From NCBI RefSeq assembly GCF_024397855.1, contig NZ_CP073343.1, positions 496,001 through 560,000 on the forward strand: a stretch of DNA of 64,000 nucleotides, read 5' to 3'. The translations under genes were made by a program, and so were the position numbers. Of this stretch, positions 54,108-62,572 are shown piece by piece (position 1 is the first letter of the stretch; every line of letters begins with the position of its first letter). The notes beneath the pieces were generated by a model. The model worked only from the letters and a program-made list of their open reading frames with translations. It ran no database searches and was not told the origin of the DNA. The DNA is from Marinomonas rhizomae (GTDB lineage Bacteria > Pseudomonadota > Gammaproteobacteria > Pseudomonadales > Marinomonadaceae).

Positions 54108-55016
54108 ATGGCTTTTTCTGTTGAACAAATGCGCGGCGCTCTAAGTGATGGTCTTTTATCATTCCCGGTAACTGACTTCGATGCGAACGGTAAATTTAAC
54201 GCTGAGACATATAAAGAGCGCCTAGAGTCGTTCATCAAGCACGGCGTTTCTTCAATTTTCATTGCTGGTGGCACTGGCGAGTTTTTCTCTCTTGATGAAG
54301 AAGACTTCCGCGAAATCGTTAAGGTTTCTGTTGCAACAGTAAAAGGTCGTGTACCAGTAATTGCTGCTGCAGGCCGCAGCGTAAAAGATGCGTCTAACTT
54401 TTCTAAAATTGCTGCAGATGCAGGTTGTGATGGTATCTTGTTGATGCCTCCATTCTTAACGGAATGCCCAGAAGACGGCATCATAGAATACGCATCGGCG
54501 GTTATGGCGAGCGCTGATACTCAATTTATTTACTATAACCGTGGTAATGGCATTTTAAGCGCTGAGTCTGTTAAAGAGCTGGCTGCTCGTAACCCGAACA
54601 TGGTGGCGCTAAAAGATGGCGTGGGTAACATCGCAGCATTGAATGACACGATTAAAACAGTAGGTGATCGTCTAGTTTACATCGGTGGTGTTCCAACGGC
54701 TGAGATCTTTGCTGAAGCCTACCTTTCAATTGGTGTTAATACATATTCATCTGCTGCGTACAACTTCATGCCTGAAATGGCGATGGACTTTTATAAAGCA
54801 TTGCGTGGTGGTGATCAGGCAACGGTAACGCGTATTATTCAAGATTTCTTCATTCCTTTCTGTCGCCTACGTGACACTAAGAAGGGTTATGCGGTAAGTC
54901 TGATTAAAGCTGGTGCGGCACTGAAAGGCATCTCAGCTGGCGATGTGCGTCCGCCTCTTACTATGCCAAACGCTGCAGATCTTGCTGCTTTAAAAGCGAT
55001 TATTGAACGTAATTAA
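54108..55016 (+). CDS. kdgD: 5-dehydro-4-deoxyglucarate dehydratase
   Basis: A 302-residue member of the dihydrodipicolinate synthase superfamily. Visible are GGTGEFFSLDEEDF, the Tyr in FIYYNRGNG, the Schiff-base Lys in VALKDGVGN and the C-terminal DVRPPLTMP, which are characteristic of KdgD. It dehydrates and decarboxylates 5-dehydro-4-deoxyglucarate to 2-oxoglutarate semialdehyde. It stands just before gudD, gntR and the semialdehyde dehydrogenase on one strand. A GAGG ribosome site precedes the ATG. Confidence 0.93.
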   Translation: MAFSVEQMRGALSDGLLSFPVTDFDANGKFNAETYKERLESFIKHGVSSIFIAGGTGEFFSLDEEDFREIVKVSVATVKGRVPVIAAAGRSVKDASNFSKIAADAGCDGILLMPPFLTECPEDGIIEYASAVMASADTQFIYYNRGNGILSAESVKELAARNPNMVALKDGVGNIAALNDTIKTVGDRLVYIGGVPTAEIFAEAYLSIGVNTYSSAAYNFMPEMAMDFYKALRGGDQATVTRIIQDFFIPFCRLRDTKKGYAVSLIKAGAALKGISAGDVRPPLTMPNAADLAALKAIIERN

Positions 55017-55084
55017 GCATTAAAGATTAAGGTGGGGGAGTTTACTCTCCCATTCGATCTAATAAATCGGGGAGAGCCCATCAT

Positions 55085-56410
55085 ATGTTTACAACAATTA
55101 AAAAAATGCAGGTAGTGCCAGTTGCTGGCTATGATAGTTTTCTGCTGAATCTTAGTGGTGGTCATGCACCATGGTTTATTCGTACAGTAGTAGTACTGGA
55201 AGATAATGATGGCAATATCGGCCTAGGCGAAGTGCCAGCAACCGATAAAATTATTTCTACACTGGAAGAATGTCGCGCCCTAGTCGAAGGGCAGAGCGTC
55301 GGAAAGTGGAAAAGCATTATTAGTGATGTGCGTAATGCGACATCCGGTAAAGCGGATGATGTTCGCGGTAACCAAACCTTTGACCTTAGAACGGCCGTTC
55401 ACGTTATTACAGCAATTGAGTCTGCATTGTTGGATTTGGCTGGTCAAAATATGGGCTTACCTGTTGTTGATTTACTTGGTCAATATGGCAAACAGCGCGA
55501 CGAAGTTGAAGCGTTAGGCTATTTATTTTTCCTAGGTGACCGCACCAAAACAAACTTGCCTTACCCAACCTATGACAATCCTGTTGATGAGTGGGATCGT
55601 GTTCGTGGTCTAGAAGCCGTGACGCCAGATTCTATAGCAACACTCGCAAAAGCCGCTTACGACCGTTATGGCTTCAAAGACTTTAAATTAAAAGGTGGTG
55701 TTCTTGATGGCCATCAAGAAGCAGATTGTATTCGCGCATTATACGAAGCTTTCCCTGAAGCACGTTTGACGTTAGATCCAAATGGCGCTTGGACGCTTGA
55801 TCAGGCAGTAGAATATCTAGATCCAATTAAACATATGCTGAGCTACGCAGAAGACCCTTGTGGTCAAGAAGGTGCTTGGTCTGGTCGCGAGACCATGTCT
55901 GAATTCAAACGCAGAACCGGTTTGAAAACCGCAACAAACATGATCGCAACGGACTGGAAACAGTTTAAAAATGCAGTGCGTATGGATTCTGTTGATATTC
56001 CACTAGCGGATTGCCATTTTTGGACTATGCAAGGTGCCGTAGCCGTAGGTGAATTATGTAACGAGTGGGGCATGACGTGGGGATCCCACAGTAACAACCA
56101 CTTCGATATTTCCTTAGCGATGATGACGCATGTTGCTGCAGCTTGTCCTGGTGAAGTGACCGCAATTGATACCCATTGGATTTGGCAAGATGGCCAGCGC
56201 GTTACCAAAGACCCATTAAAAATTCGTGGTGGCAAAATTACCGTACCAACTAAACCTGGTTTAGGTATTGAATTGGACCGTGAAAAACTGATGGAAGCGC
56301 ACGAATTATATAAAACGTTAACCTTAGGGCAGCGTGACGATAGTCAGGCAATGCAGTTCCTTATTCCGGGTTGGACATTTGATTCTAAGAAACCAGCGCT
56401 TGTTAGATAG
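55085..56410 (+). CDS. gudD: Glucarate dehydratase
   Basis: A 441-residue enolase-superfamily enzyme. The KxK catalytic pair is in DFKLKGGVL, metal ligands in [15 protein letters not shown] and LKTATNMIA, and the catalytic His in [11 protein letters not shown]. The order and the AEDPCG-WSGRE segment are those of GudD, about 440 residues long. It converts glucarate to the same 5-dehydro-4-deoxyglucarate that GarD makes, so both aldarates converge on KdgD. A small GGGAG...CTCCC hairpin lies in the 68-nt gap from kdgD. Confidence 0.93.
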   Translation: MFTTIKKMQVVPVAGYDSFLLNLSGGHAPWFIRTVVVLEDNDGNIGLGEVPATDKIISTLEECRALVEGQSVGKWKSIISDVRNATSGKADDVRGNQTFDLRTAVHVITAIESALLDLAGQNMGLPVVDLLGQYGKQRDEVEALGYLFFLGDRTKTNLPYPTYDNPVDEWDRVRGLEAVTPDSIATLAKAAYDRYGFKDFKLKGGVLDGHQEADCIRALYEAFPEARLTLDPNGAWTLDQAVEYLDPIKHMLSYAEDPCGQEGAWSGRETMSEFKRRTGLKTATNMIATDWKQFKNAVRMDSVDIPLADCHFWTMQGAVAVGELCNEWGMTWGSHSNNHFDISLAMMTHVAAACPGEVTAIDTHWIWQDGQRVTKDPLKIRGGKITVPTKPGLGIELDREKLMEAHELYKTLTLGQRDDSQAMQFLIPGWTFDSKKPALVR

Positions 56411-56459
56411 TTAGCACTGGGGTAATGTTCTGGGTTTTAGAATATACGGCGTATTTAGA

Positions 56460-57224
56460 ATGGATGGGGTTAAAACGGTGGCTAAATCACTACAAATAGA
56501 GCGAGTAGGTAAGGGCGATAGCTTAGCAAGCAATGTTGCAAAACAACTTGAAAAGCAGATCTCGGCTGGCCATATTTCTGTTGGCGATAAATTACCAACA
56601 GAAAATGCATTATGCGACCTATTTGGTGTGAGCCGTACCGTTATCCGAGAAGCAATTACACAGCTTAAATCACTTGGACTAGTTGAAACGAAACGAGGGG
56701 TTGGTACCAGCGTTATTCGTGCTCAGTCTAGTGAGACGTTGTTTGCTTATCAGATTGACCCCACTGCCATTACCGATATTCTACATATCTTAGAAATGCG
56801 TTTGAGTGTGGAAACAACCGCTTGTGAGCTGGCTGCTTTACGTCGCTCAGAAGAAGACGTGGCAATACTTGAGAAGCATTTTAATGAGTTTGACGAGGCT
56901 CTAAGCCGAGGCGAATTAGCACGAAAAGAAGACTATGCTTTTCATTTAGCTATTTGTTCCGCTACTCGTAACCCTTTTCTTAAACAGTTCTATGAACAGT
57001 TTAATAAGAACGTTATCCCCAGAGCAAAGTTAATAAATACAGACTTGGAGCAAGTTGCAACAGACGAATACTTACGTCGTATTCGATCTGAGCACCTTGA
57101 GATCTTTAACTGTATTAGAGACCAAAATGCAGAAGGTGCCAGACAGGCAATGCATAACCATTTATATCGTGCCTATCACCTATATGAACGTTATCAAAGC
57201 GATAATACGTTTGATTTAGAGTGA
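56460..57224 (+). CDS. GntR family regulator, FadR/FCD subfamily, of aldarate genes
   Basis: A 254-residue regulator. The winged helix (about 20-90) has LPTENALCDLFGVSRTVIREA and RGVGTSVI; the FCD domain (about 105-235) has EMRLSVETTACELAA, HLAICSATRNPF and HLEIFNCIRDQNA with metal-binding histidines. It is in line with gudD and the semialdehyde dehydrogenase, and likely senses an aldarate or its product. The GTTGTATGATGTAT motif in front of tctC and kdgD is its best candidate site. The ATG at 56460 has a weak ribosome site; a GTG at 56478 is an alternative. Confidence 0.83.
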   Translation: MDGVKTVAKSLQIERVGKGDSLASNVAKQLEKQISAGHISVGDKLPTENALCDLFGVSRTVIREAITQLKSLGLVETKRGVGTSVIRAQSSETLFAYQIDPTAITDILHILEMRLSVETTACELAALRRSEEDVAILEKHFNEFDEALSRGELARKEDYAFHLAICSATRNPFLKQFYEQFNKNVIPRAKLINTDLEQVATDEYLRRIRSEHLEIFNCIRDQNAEGARQAMHNHLYRAYHLYERYQSDNTFDLE

Positions 57225-57317
57225 GACCATTTTTACGCGCGATCAGATTATTGTATTGCACAAAGCCTTCACCACAATGTAATTGAGACGAACCTAGCTC
57301 GTTTCTTTTTATTGCTC

Positions 57318-57348
57318 GCGCGTGTTGTTTAAGCACGCGCTTATTTTG
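57318..57348 (+). terminator. Probable terminator of the kdgD-gudD-gntR operon
   Basis: GCGCGTG pairs with CACGCGC around a nine-base loop, then TTATTTT. The weak T-run could allow partial readthrough to the next gene. Confidence 0.55.
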
Positions 57349-57369
57349 TACAAAAAAATTGGGGGAAAC

Positions 57370-58956
57370 ATGGATACGAAAGGGCTTCTTAAAGGCACTT
57401 CATTGGTGGCAGGTAACGATATTACTGGCACGCAAAAAGCCATTTATGCAATCAATCCTGCGACAAATGAAACACTTGAACCTGCTTATAATGGCGCAAC
57501 CAAAGACGAAGTTGAGCAAGCGGTGAGTGCTGCTTGGCAAGCATTTGATCAATACCGTGCCATTAGTACAGAAAAACGTGCCGCTTTCCTAGAATGCGTC
57601 GCTGATGAAATTTTAGCATTAGGTGATGCCTTGGTAGAGCGTGCTATGGCGGAATCTGGTTTGCCAAAAGCGCGTATCGAAGGTGAGCGTGGCCGTACTA
57701 TGGGGCAATTACGTTTGTTCGCTGGCGTTGTTCGTTTGGGTAAAGCTACGGATGCTCGCATTGATCCTGCTATGCCAGATCGTGCGCCATTGCCTCGCTC
57801 TGATTTACGTTTCCAAAAAATTGCCTTAGGCCCAGTTGCGGTCTTTGGTGCAAGTAACTTCCCATTGGCTTTCTCTGTTGCTGGTGGTGATACAGCGTCT
57901 GCATTGGCGGCAGGCTGTCCTGTTGTCGTAAAAGCACATTCTGCTCATCCTGGTACGTCTGAACTTGTTGGTCGCGCGATTACGGCAGCGGTTAAAAAAT
58001 GCGGCCTGCCTGCAGGCGTTTTCTCTCTACTTTATGGCTCTGGCCGTGAAATCGGTAGTGCTTTGGTAGCGCACCCTTCTATTAAAGCCGTTGGTTTTAC
58101 TGGATCTCGTAGCGGTGGCGTTGCGCTGATGAATATTGCTGCAAATCGTCCTGAGCCAATTCCTGTTTATGCAGAAATGAGCAGCATCAACCCAGTCTTT
58201 GTCATGCCTGAAAAACTGTCTGCTGAAGCGCAAAGTGTGGCGAAAGGTTTTGTTGGCTCACTTGCCATGGGCGCAGGTCAATTCTGTACAAACCCAGGCA
58301 TGGTTGTTCTGTTGAAAGGCGAAGCGGCGGATAGCTTTAAAGCAACGGTTGCTAGCGAAGTACAAGCATTGGGCACACAAACCATGCTAACACCTGGTAT
58401 TTACCAAGCTTACTGTGAAGGTGTTGAGAAACTGAACAACAACTCAGCAGCGGCACTGTTGGCGAAAGGTAATGATAGCGATCAACCAAACCAGTGTTGC
58501 CCACATGTATTCGCTACCAGTGCGAAAGCTTTCTTGGCTGATGCATCAATGGAAGATGAAGTATTTGGCTCAACGTCTTTGATCATCGAGTGCGATACCT
58601 TGGATGAATACAAGGTGGTGGCTGAGCATTTAGAAGGTCAATTGACTGCAACGGTTCAAATGTCAGATGCGGATGTCGAAGCCGTTCGAGCTTTGTTACC
58701 CACGCTAGAGCGTAAAGTCGGTCGTATCCTATGCAATGGCTACCCAACAGGTGTAGAAGTGTGTCATTCCATGGTTCATGGTGGTCCTTTCCCTGCAACA
58801 TCTGATAGCCGTTCTACGTCTGTTGGTAGTGCGGCGATTGATCGCTTCCTACGACCAGTGTGTTACCAAGACTTCCCAAGCTCATTGATCCCTGAAGCCA
58901 TTCAAGATAAGAATCCTTTGAATGTGCCGCAATTGGTGGATGGAAAGTTTAACTAA
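57370..58956 (+). CDS. 2-oxoglutarate semialdehyde dehydrogenase
   Basis: A 528-residue aldehyde dehydrogenase of the type III KGSADH group, longer than common ALDHs. It shows [35 protein letters not shown], the general base region [13 protein letters not shown], and the catalytic Cys in [13 protein letters not shown]. The C-terminal [19 protein letters not shown] is typical. It oxidises 2-oxoglutarate semialdehyde to 2-oxoglutarate, completing aldarate catabolism. The start at 57370 (MDTKGLLKG) has GGGGGAA upstream. A strong terminator follows. Confidence 0.9.
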   Translation: MDTKGLLKGTSLVAGNDITGTQKAIYAINPATNETLEPAYNGATKDEVEQAVSAAWQAFDQYRAISTEKRAAFLECVADEILALGDALVERAMAESGLPKARIEGERGRTMGQLRLFAGVVRLGKATDARIDPAMPDRAPLPRSDLRFQKIALGPVAVFGASNFPLAFSVAGGDTASALAAGCPVVVKAHSAHPGTSELVGRAITAAVKKCGLPAGVFSLLYGSGREIGSALVAHPSIKAVGFTGSRSGGVALMNIAANRPEPIPVYAEMSSINPVFVMPEKLSAEAQSVAKGFVGSLAMGAGQFCTNPGMVVLLKGEAADSFKATVASEVQALGTQTMLTPGIYQAYCEGVEKLNNNSAAALLAKGNDSDQPNQCCPHVFATSAKAFLADASMEDEVFGSTSLIIECDTLDEYKVVAEHLEGQLTATVQMSDADVEAVRALLPTLERKVGRILCNGYPTGVEVCHSMVHGGPFPATSDSRSTSVGSAAIDRFLRPVCYQDFPSSLIPEAIQDKNPLNVPQLVDGKFN

Positions 58957-58990
58957 GTCACACTGATTAAGCTCCAATACTCGCTATTTC

Positions 58991-59016
58991 AAGGGGCACT
59001 TCGGTGCCCCTTTTTA
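58991..59016 (+). terminator. Rho-independent terminator with UUCG tetraloop
   Basis: GGGGCAC pairs with GTGCCCC around a TTCG tetraloop closed by C-G, followed by TTTTT. This is an especially stable hairpin. Confidence 0.93.
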
Positions 59017-59045
59017 TTTGTTGCTGTGCTATTAGGGAGAGATTG

Positions 59046-59984
59046 ATGGAAGCGACTGCTTTTACAGCTATTTTGGATGTGTCCATCCCCGTTTTGTTAC
59101 TGATAGTGGTCGGGGCCTTTCTGCGTAATCGAGGTGTTATTGATGACAGCTTTATTGCTTCTGGCTCGCGCTTTGTCTTTGCTGTCGGCATGCCAACATT
59201 ACTCTTTTTTAGCATGCTTGGGGCGAGTCCGAGTAATTTGATGTCATGGCAAATGCCGCTGTTTTTTGCGGTAGGTATACTGCTTACCTTCGGCTTCGCA
59301 TGGTGGTTATCTGGCCGTGCGAAAGTGCCAGAACACGAGCGTGGCATCTTTATTCAAATCGCCTTTCGCGGTAATACTGGGGTGTTCAGTTTAGCCCTTG
59401 TGGTGAACATGTTCGGTGACGAAGGCGTCGTAATTGGCGGCGTTTTAGCCAGTATTACGTCTGTTATGTTTAACGTGTTGGCCGAAATTGCGCTGTCACG
59501 TTATCAAAAAGACCACACCATTAGTCACAAAGCATTGTTTGGCACAATCGTGCGCAATCCGATGATTGTTGGTGTTGTGGCAGGCATTATCGTGAATCTG
59601 ATCGGCTTGCCGATTCCGAGTCAGGTAGTGACCACAGGTAAGTATTTAGGCAGTGTGACCTTGCCCTTAGCTTTGTTGTGCATTGGCGGGTCATTAGCCA
59701 CTAGTCGCTTTATTCTATCGCGTCATATTTCATTAGCGATTGCGGTTAAAGTTTTTATTAGCCCAGTGATTTTAACCTGCTTGGCTGCATTATTAGGTTT
59801 CTCTGAGCACGAGCAGTTGTATCTATTTTTGTTCTTTGGTGCGCCCGTCGCAGCGTCAGCCTACGTCGTTTCTGTGGCGCACGGCAGTGACGGCAAAGTG
59901 ACCGCGAATGCCATTGCCACATCCACCTTAGTCGGCTCAGTGGTGATCGTATTTATCGCACCATTGCTGTTGGCGATACTTTAA
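59046..59984 (+). CDS. AEC family (auxin efflux carrier) permease
   Basis: A 312-residue membrane protein with about ten spans in two halves, as in AEC transporters such as MleP/YfdV. Key segments are GVIDDSFIASGSRFVFAVGMP, AFRGNTGVFSLALV and VTLPLALLCIGGSLA. Family members move malate, malonate and similar carboxylates. The start at 59046 (MEATAFTAI) follows GGGAGAG; an earlier in-frame ATG lies in the upstream terminator. It is followed by a hydroxyacid dehydrogenase 22 nt downstream, so the pair may import and oxidise one hydroxy acid. Confidence 0.8.
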   Translation: MEATAFTAILDVSIPVLLLIVVGAFLRNRGVIDDSFIASGSRFVFAVGMPTLLFFSMLGASPSNLMSWQMPLFFAVGILLTFGFAWWLSGRAKVPEHERGIFIQIAFRGNTGVFSLALVVNMFGDEGVVIGGVLASITSVMFNVLAEIALSRYQKDHTISHKALFGTIVRNPMIVGVVAGIIVNLIGLPIPSQVVTTGKYLGSVTLPLALLCIGGSLATSRFILSRHISLAIAVKVFISPVILTCLAALLGFSEHEQLYLFLFFGAPVAASAYVVSVAHGSDGKVTANAIATSTLVGSVVIVFIAPLLLAIL

Positions 59985-60006
59985 ACGGACATAAGGAAAT
60001 CATTAC

Positions 60007-60960
60007 ATGAGTAAAATTGACGTATTGGTCGTTTGGCCAAACCGCCCAGAACAAATGCAAATGCTGGCAGACACTTATGAACTGCACCGTTACGATCTGG
60101 CCTCAGCAGAAGAAAAAGCCGCCATGATCGGTGCTGTTGGTGACAAGATACGTGCGGTGGCAACCACTCACGGGGGCGGATTTGACGAAACCTTATTAGC
60201 GCAATTGCCGAATTTGGAAATCGTCTGTTCATCCAGTGTGGGTCTGGATACCATCTGTGTGGAAGCCTGCCACAAGCGCGGCATTCCTGTTACAAACACA
60301 CCGGATGTATTGACCGATGATGTGGCCGATATGGCGATGATGCTCACATTGACTACTCTGCGTCGCATGTTGCCTGCAGTAGATTGGATTCAGAGTGGTC
60401 ACTGGGTCGAGAAGGGCATGATGCCATTGAATACCTCCCTGAAAGGCAAGACTCTTGGTATTGTCGGCTTAGGACGAATTGGTAAAGCCATCGCAGCCCG
60501 TGCCGAAGCATTTGGTATGAATGTTAGCTACTTCAGCCGCCAAGCTAAAACGGATGTCGATTACCGTCATTACGATGATCTGATTGCCTTGGCAAAAGAT
60601 GTGGATGTTTTGGCGCCAGTTATTCCCGGTGGCCCAGCGACAGAAGGTTTAATTAGCCGCGAAGTTCTGAACGCATTAGGTGAAAACAGCTATTTTATCA
60701 ACGTTTCGCGTGGTTCCGTCGTTGATGAACAAGCGTTAGTAGACTTGCTCGAACAGCGTGCGATCAAAGGCGCAGGTTTAGATGTCTTTGTCGACGAACC
60801 GAATGTACCACAGGCGTTACTGTCTATGGATCACGTGGTCTTACAGCCTCACTGTGCTAGCGGCACTTATGAAACGCGTGCTGCCATGGCGCAATTGGTA
60901 GTGGATAATCTCGCTGCGCACTTTGCAGCTAAACCACTGCTTACGCCTGTTATTCTTTGA
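60007..60960 (+). CDS. D-isomer-specific 2-hydroxyacid dehydrogenase (GhrB/hydroxypyruvate reductase-like)
   Basis: A 317-residue dehydrogenase. The cofactor loop is GLGRIGKAIAARAEAFGM, with an active-site Arg in NVSRGSVVDE, Glu in DVFVDEPNVP and His in LQPHCASGT. The SSSVGLD and GSGTYETR-like motifs match glyoxylate/hydroxypyruvate and 2-ketogluconate reductases. A Ser-Arg after strand two (YFSRQAK) suggests NADPH use. It follows the AEC permease on the same strand. The likely role is reduction of a short 2-keto acid from sugar-acid breakdown, but the substrate is not certain. Confidence 0.8.
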   Translation: MSKIDVLVVWPNRPEQMQMLADTYELHRYDLASAEEKAAMIGAVGDKIRAVATTHGGGFDETLLAQLPNLEIVCSSSVGLDTICVEACHKRGIPVTNTPDVLTDDVADMAMMLTLTTLRRMLPAVDWIQSGHWVEKGMMPLNTSLKGKTLGIVGLGRIGKAIAARAEAFGMNVSYFSRQAKTDVDYRHYDDLIALAKDVDVLAPVIPGGPATEGLISREVLNALGENSYFINVSRGSVVDEQALVDLLEQRAIKGAGLDVFVDEPNVPQALLSMDHVVLQPHCASGTYETRAAMAQLVVDNLAAHFAAKPLLTPVIL

Positions 60961-60970
60961 TTTCCTAAAT

Positions 60971-61005
60971 AAAAAAAGCTCGAATTTCCGTTAGGAAATT
61001 CGAGC
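60971..61005 (-). terminator. Rho-independent terminator of the second enolase gene
   Basis: A perfect 12-bp stem (GCTCGAATTTCC) with a GTTA loop is followed on the minus strand by TTTTTTT. On the plus strand no T-run follows. Confidence 0.88.
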
Positions 61006-61072
61006 AAACAGGAGCACAATTTTTTGCCTGAACACCAACTTTATTTGGTAAGGCATTCAAGGATTTAACGTC

Positions 61073-62344
61073 TTAGAAACGCGGTACTGTCCCTTTCCAG
61101 TCTGGTTGGTACTTGCGCATTTCCGCAACGTCATTACGGGCACGAATGCCACAGTTTTCGTAGTTTTTGGCTAACACGGCCAAGGCGTCTCTATCCAATT
61201 CCACACCTAAGCCCGGCTTATCAGGGACCACGACTGCGCCATTTTTGAATGGGATCTTACCGCCGATAATGACTTCCTCTTCTTGCCAAGGATAGTGAGT
61301 GTCACAAGCGTACGTTAGATTATCAATCGCTGCGGCTGCGTGAGTCATGGCCATTAAGCTGATGCCTAAGTGAGAGTTGGAGTGCATTGATAAGCCGATA
61401 TCCCATGTTTTACACAACTGTGCCAGTTCTTGCGTGGCTCTTAGGCCGCCCCAGTAATGGTGATCCGACAAAATAACTTGCACTGAATCCAGCTTGATGG
61501 CCTTTGGAATGTCAAAGAACCCAATGACATACATATTGGTCGCTAATGGAATGTCGGTCATGGCGCTTACTTGTCCCATGGCTTCTTGGCCGTGGGTAGG
61601 GTCTTCTAAATATTGCAGTAGACCATTACCAAATTTGTCTAATAAACGCTTGGTGGTTTCCACCGTCCAACCACCATTGGGGTCAATACGCAGCGGCACA
61701 TCAGGGAAGGCCTCACGCAGTGCTTCTAGCGCTTCAATCTCTTTTTCAGGCTCGAACACCCCTGCTTTTAGTTTGATCGATTGGAAGCCGTATTGATCAA
61801 TCATCTTTTTCGCTTGCGCAACGATTTGCTCTGGCGTTACCGCTTCCCCCCACGTATCTACCCATGGATCTTCGGTAAAGCCATGACGTTCAAATTTGTA
61901 GAATAGATAGGCGCTGTAGGCGACTTCATCGCGTACTTTACCGCCTAATAAATCACACACAGGACGGCCTGTAATCTTACCCATCAGGTCTAAGCAAGCA
62001 ACTTCGAAGGCAGAGAAAATACGTGGCACCGTGGTTGCACCCAATGTACCTGGGGCGATGTCTAGTCCTGAATTTGGATCCGGTAGAGTGACAACGGATT
62101 CAATTTTGTTACGGATCGCATTGACATTGAAAACATCCATGCCCACTAGATGTGGCGCGACTTGGCGCAATTGGCTGATGGTTTGTTCGTCACCATAACT
62201 TTCACCTAAACCGTAATGGCCGTCTTCTGTCTTTATTTCAATAATGGTGCGCAAGGCCCATGCTTCATGAACACCATAAACATTGAGTAGTGGAGGATCA
62301 CGGAACGCAATAGGAGTAATTTCAATTTGTTTAATACGTGACAT
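61073..62344 (-). CDS. Glucarate dehydratase-like enolase superfamily enzyme
   Basis: A 423-residue enolase-superfamily protein related to GudD but clearly different from the gudD copy at 55085. It has the KxK pair in SIKLKAGVF, metal ligands in RIDPNGGW, YLEDPTHG and LATNMYV, and a catalytic-region MHSNSHLGIS. It therefore can abstract a proton from an acid sugar, but the exact substrate is open. It lies downstream of a TRAP permease and a small membrane protein on the same strand, so it likely acts on the acid imported by that TRAP system. AGGAGAT precedes the ATG. Confidence 0.82.
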   Translation of the reverse strand: MSRIKQIEITPIAFRDPPLLNVYGVHEAWALRTIIEIKTEDGHYGLGESYGDEQTISQLRQVAPHLVGMDVFNVNAIRNKIESVVTLPDPNSGLDIAPGTLGATTVPRIFSAFEVACLDLMGKITGRPVCDLLGGKVRDEVAYSAYLFYKFERHGFTEDPWVDTWGEAVTPEQIVAQAKKMIDQYGFQSIKLKAGVFEPEKEIEALEALREAFPDVPLRIDPNGGWTVETTKRLLDKFGNGLLQYLEDPTHGQEAMGQVSAMTDIPLATNMYVIGFFDIPKAIKLDSVQVILSDHHYWGGLRATQELAQLCKTWDIGLSMHSNSHLGISLMAMTHAAAAIDNLTYACDTHYPWQEEEVIIGGKIPFKNGAVVVPDKPGLGVELDRDALAVLAKNYENCGIRARNDVAEMRKYQPDWKGTVPRF

Positions 62345-62369
62345 ACGGTTATCTCCTGAAAAAGGGAGT

Positions 62370-62397
62370 CTTATCGATGACTGTCATCATCGATAAG
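62370..62397 (-). other. Intercistronic hairpin upstream of the enolase gene
   Basis: CTTATCGATGA pairs perfectly with TCATCGATAAG around a six-base loop. It lies between the small membrane protein gene and the ribosome site of the enolase gene and has no T-run, so it may set relative expression. Confidence 0.55.
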
Positions 62398-62434
62398 ATG
62401 GTTAAAAAGTGTGAATGGTTAATATCCTAAAGTG

Positions 62435-62557
62435 CTAGGCAAAACCTGCAGCGAGAGCAAACATACAAACGATTAAAATAGTGGCAACAATGCCCCCAGC
62501 AATCCAAGGTGCAATGCCGTAGCGGTCTATTTCAGACTGGTTATCGTGACCAATCAT
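62435..62557 (-). CDS. 40-residue single-span membrane protein linked to TRAP transporter
   Basis: A short ORF not seen with usual length cutoffs. On the minus strand the ATG at 62557 has AGGAG eight bases upstream and starts 15 nt after the TRAP large-permease stop. The 40-residue product begins with a polar stretch (MIGHDNQSEIDRYG) and continues with one hydrophobic span (about 15-40, with APWIAGGIVATILIVCM). The position, ribosome site and amphipathic layout argue that it is a real gene, perhaps a small subunit or assembly factor for the TRAP permease. I know of no named family for it. Confidence 0.65.
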   Translation of the reverse strand: MIGHDNQSEIDRYGIAPWIAGGIVATILIVCMFALAAGFA

Positions 62558-62572
62558 AAATATTCTCCTAGG

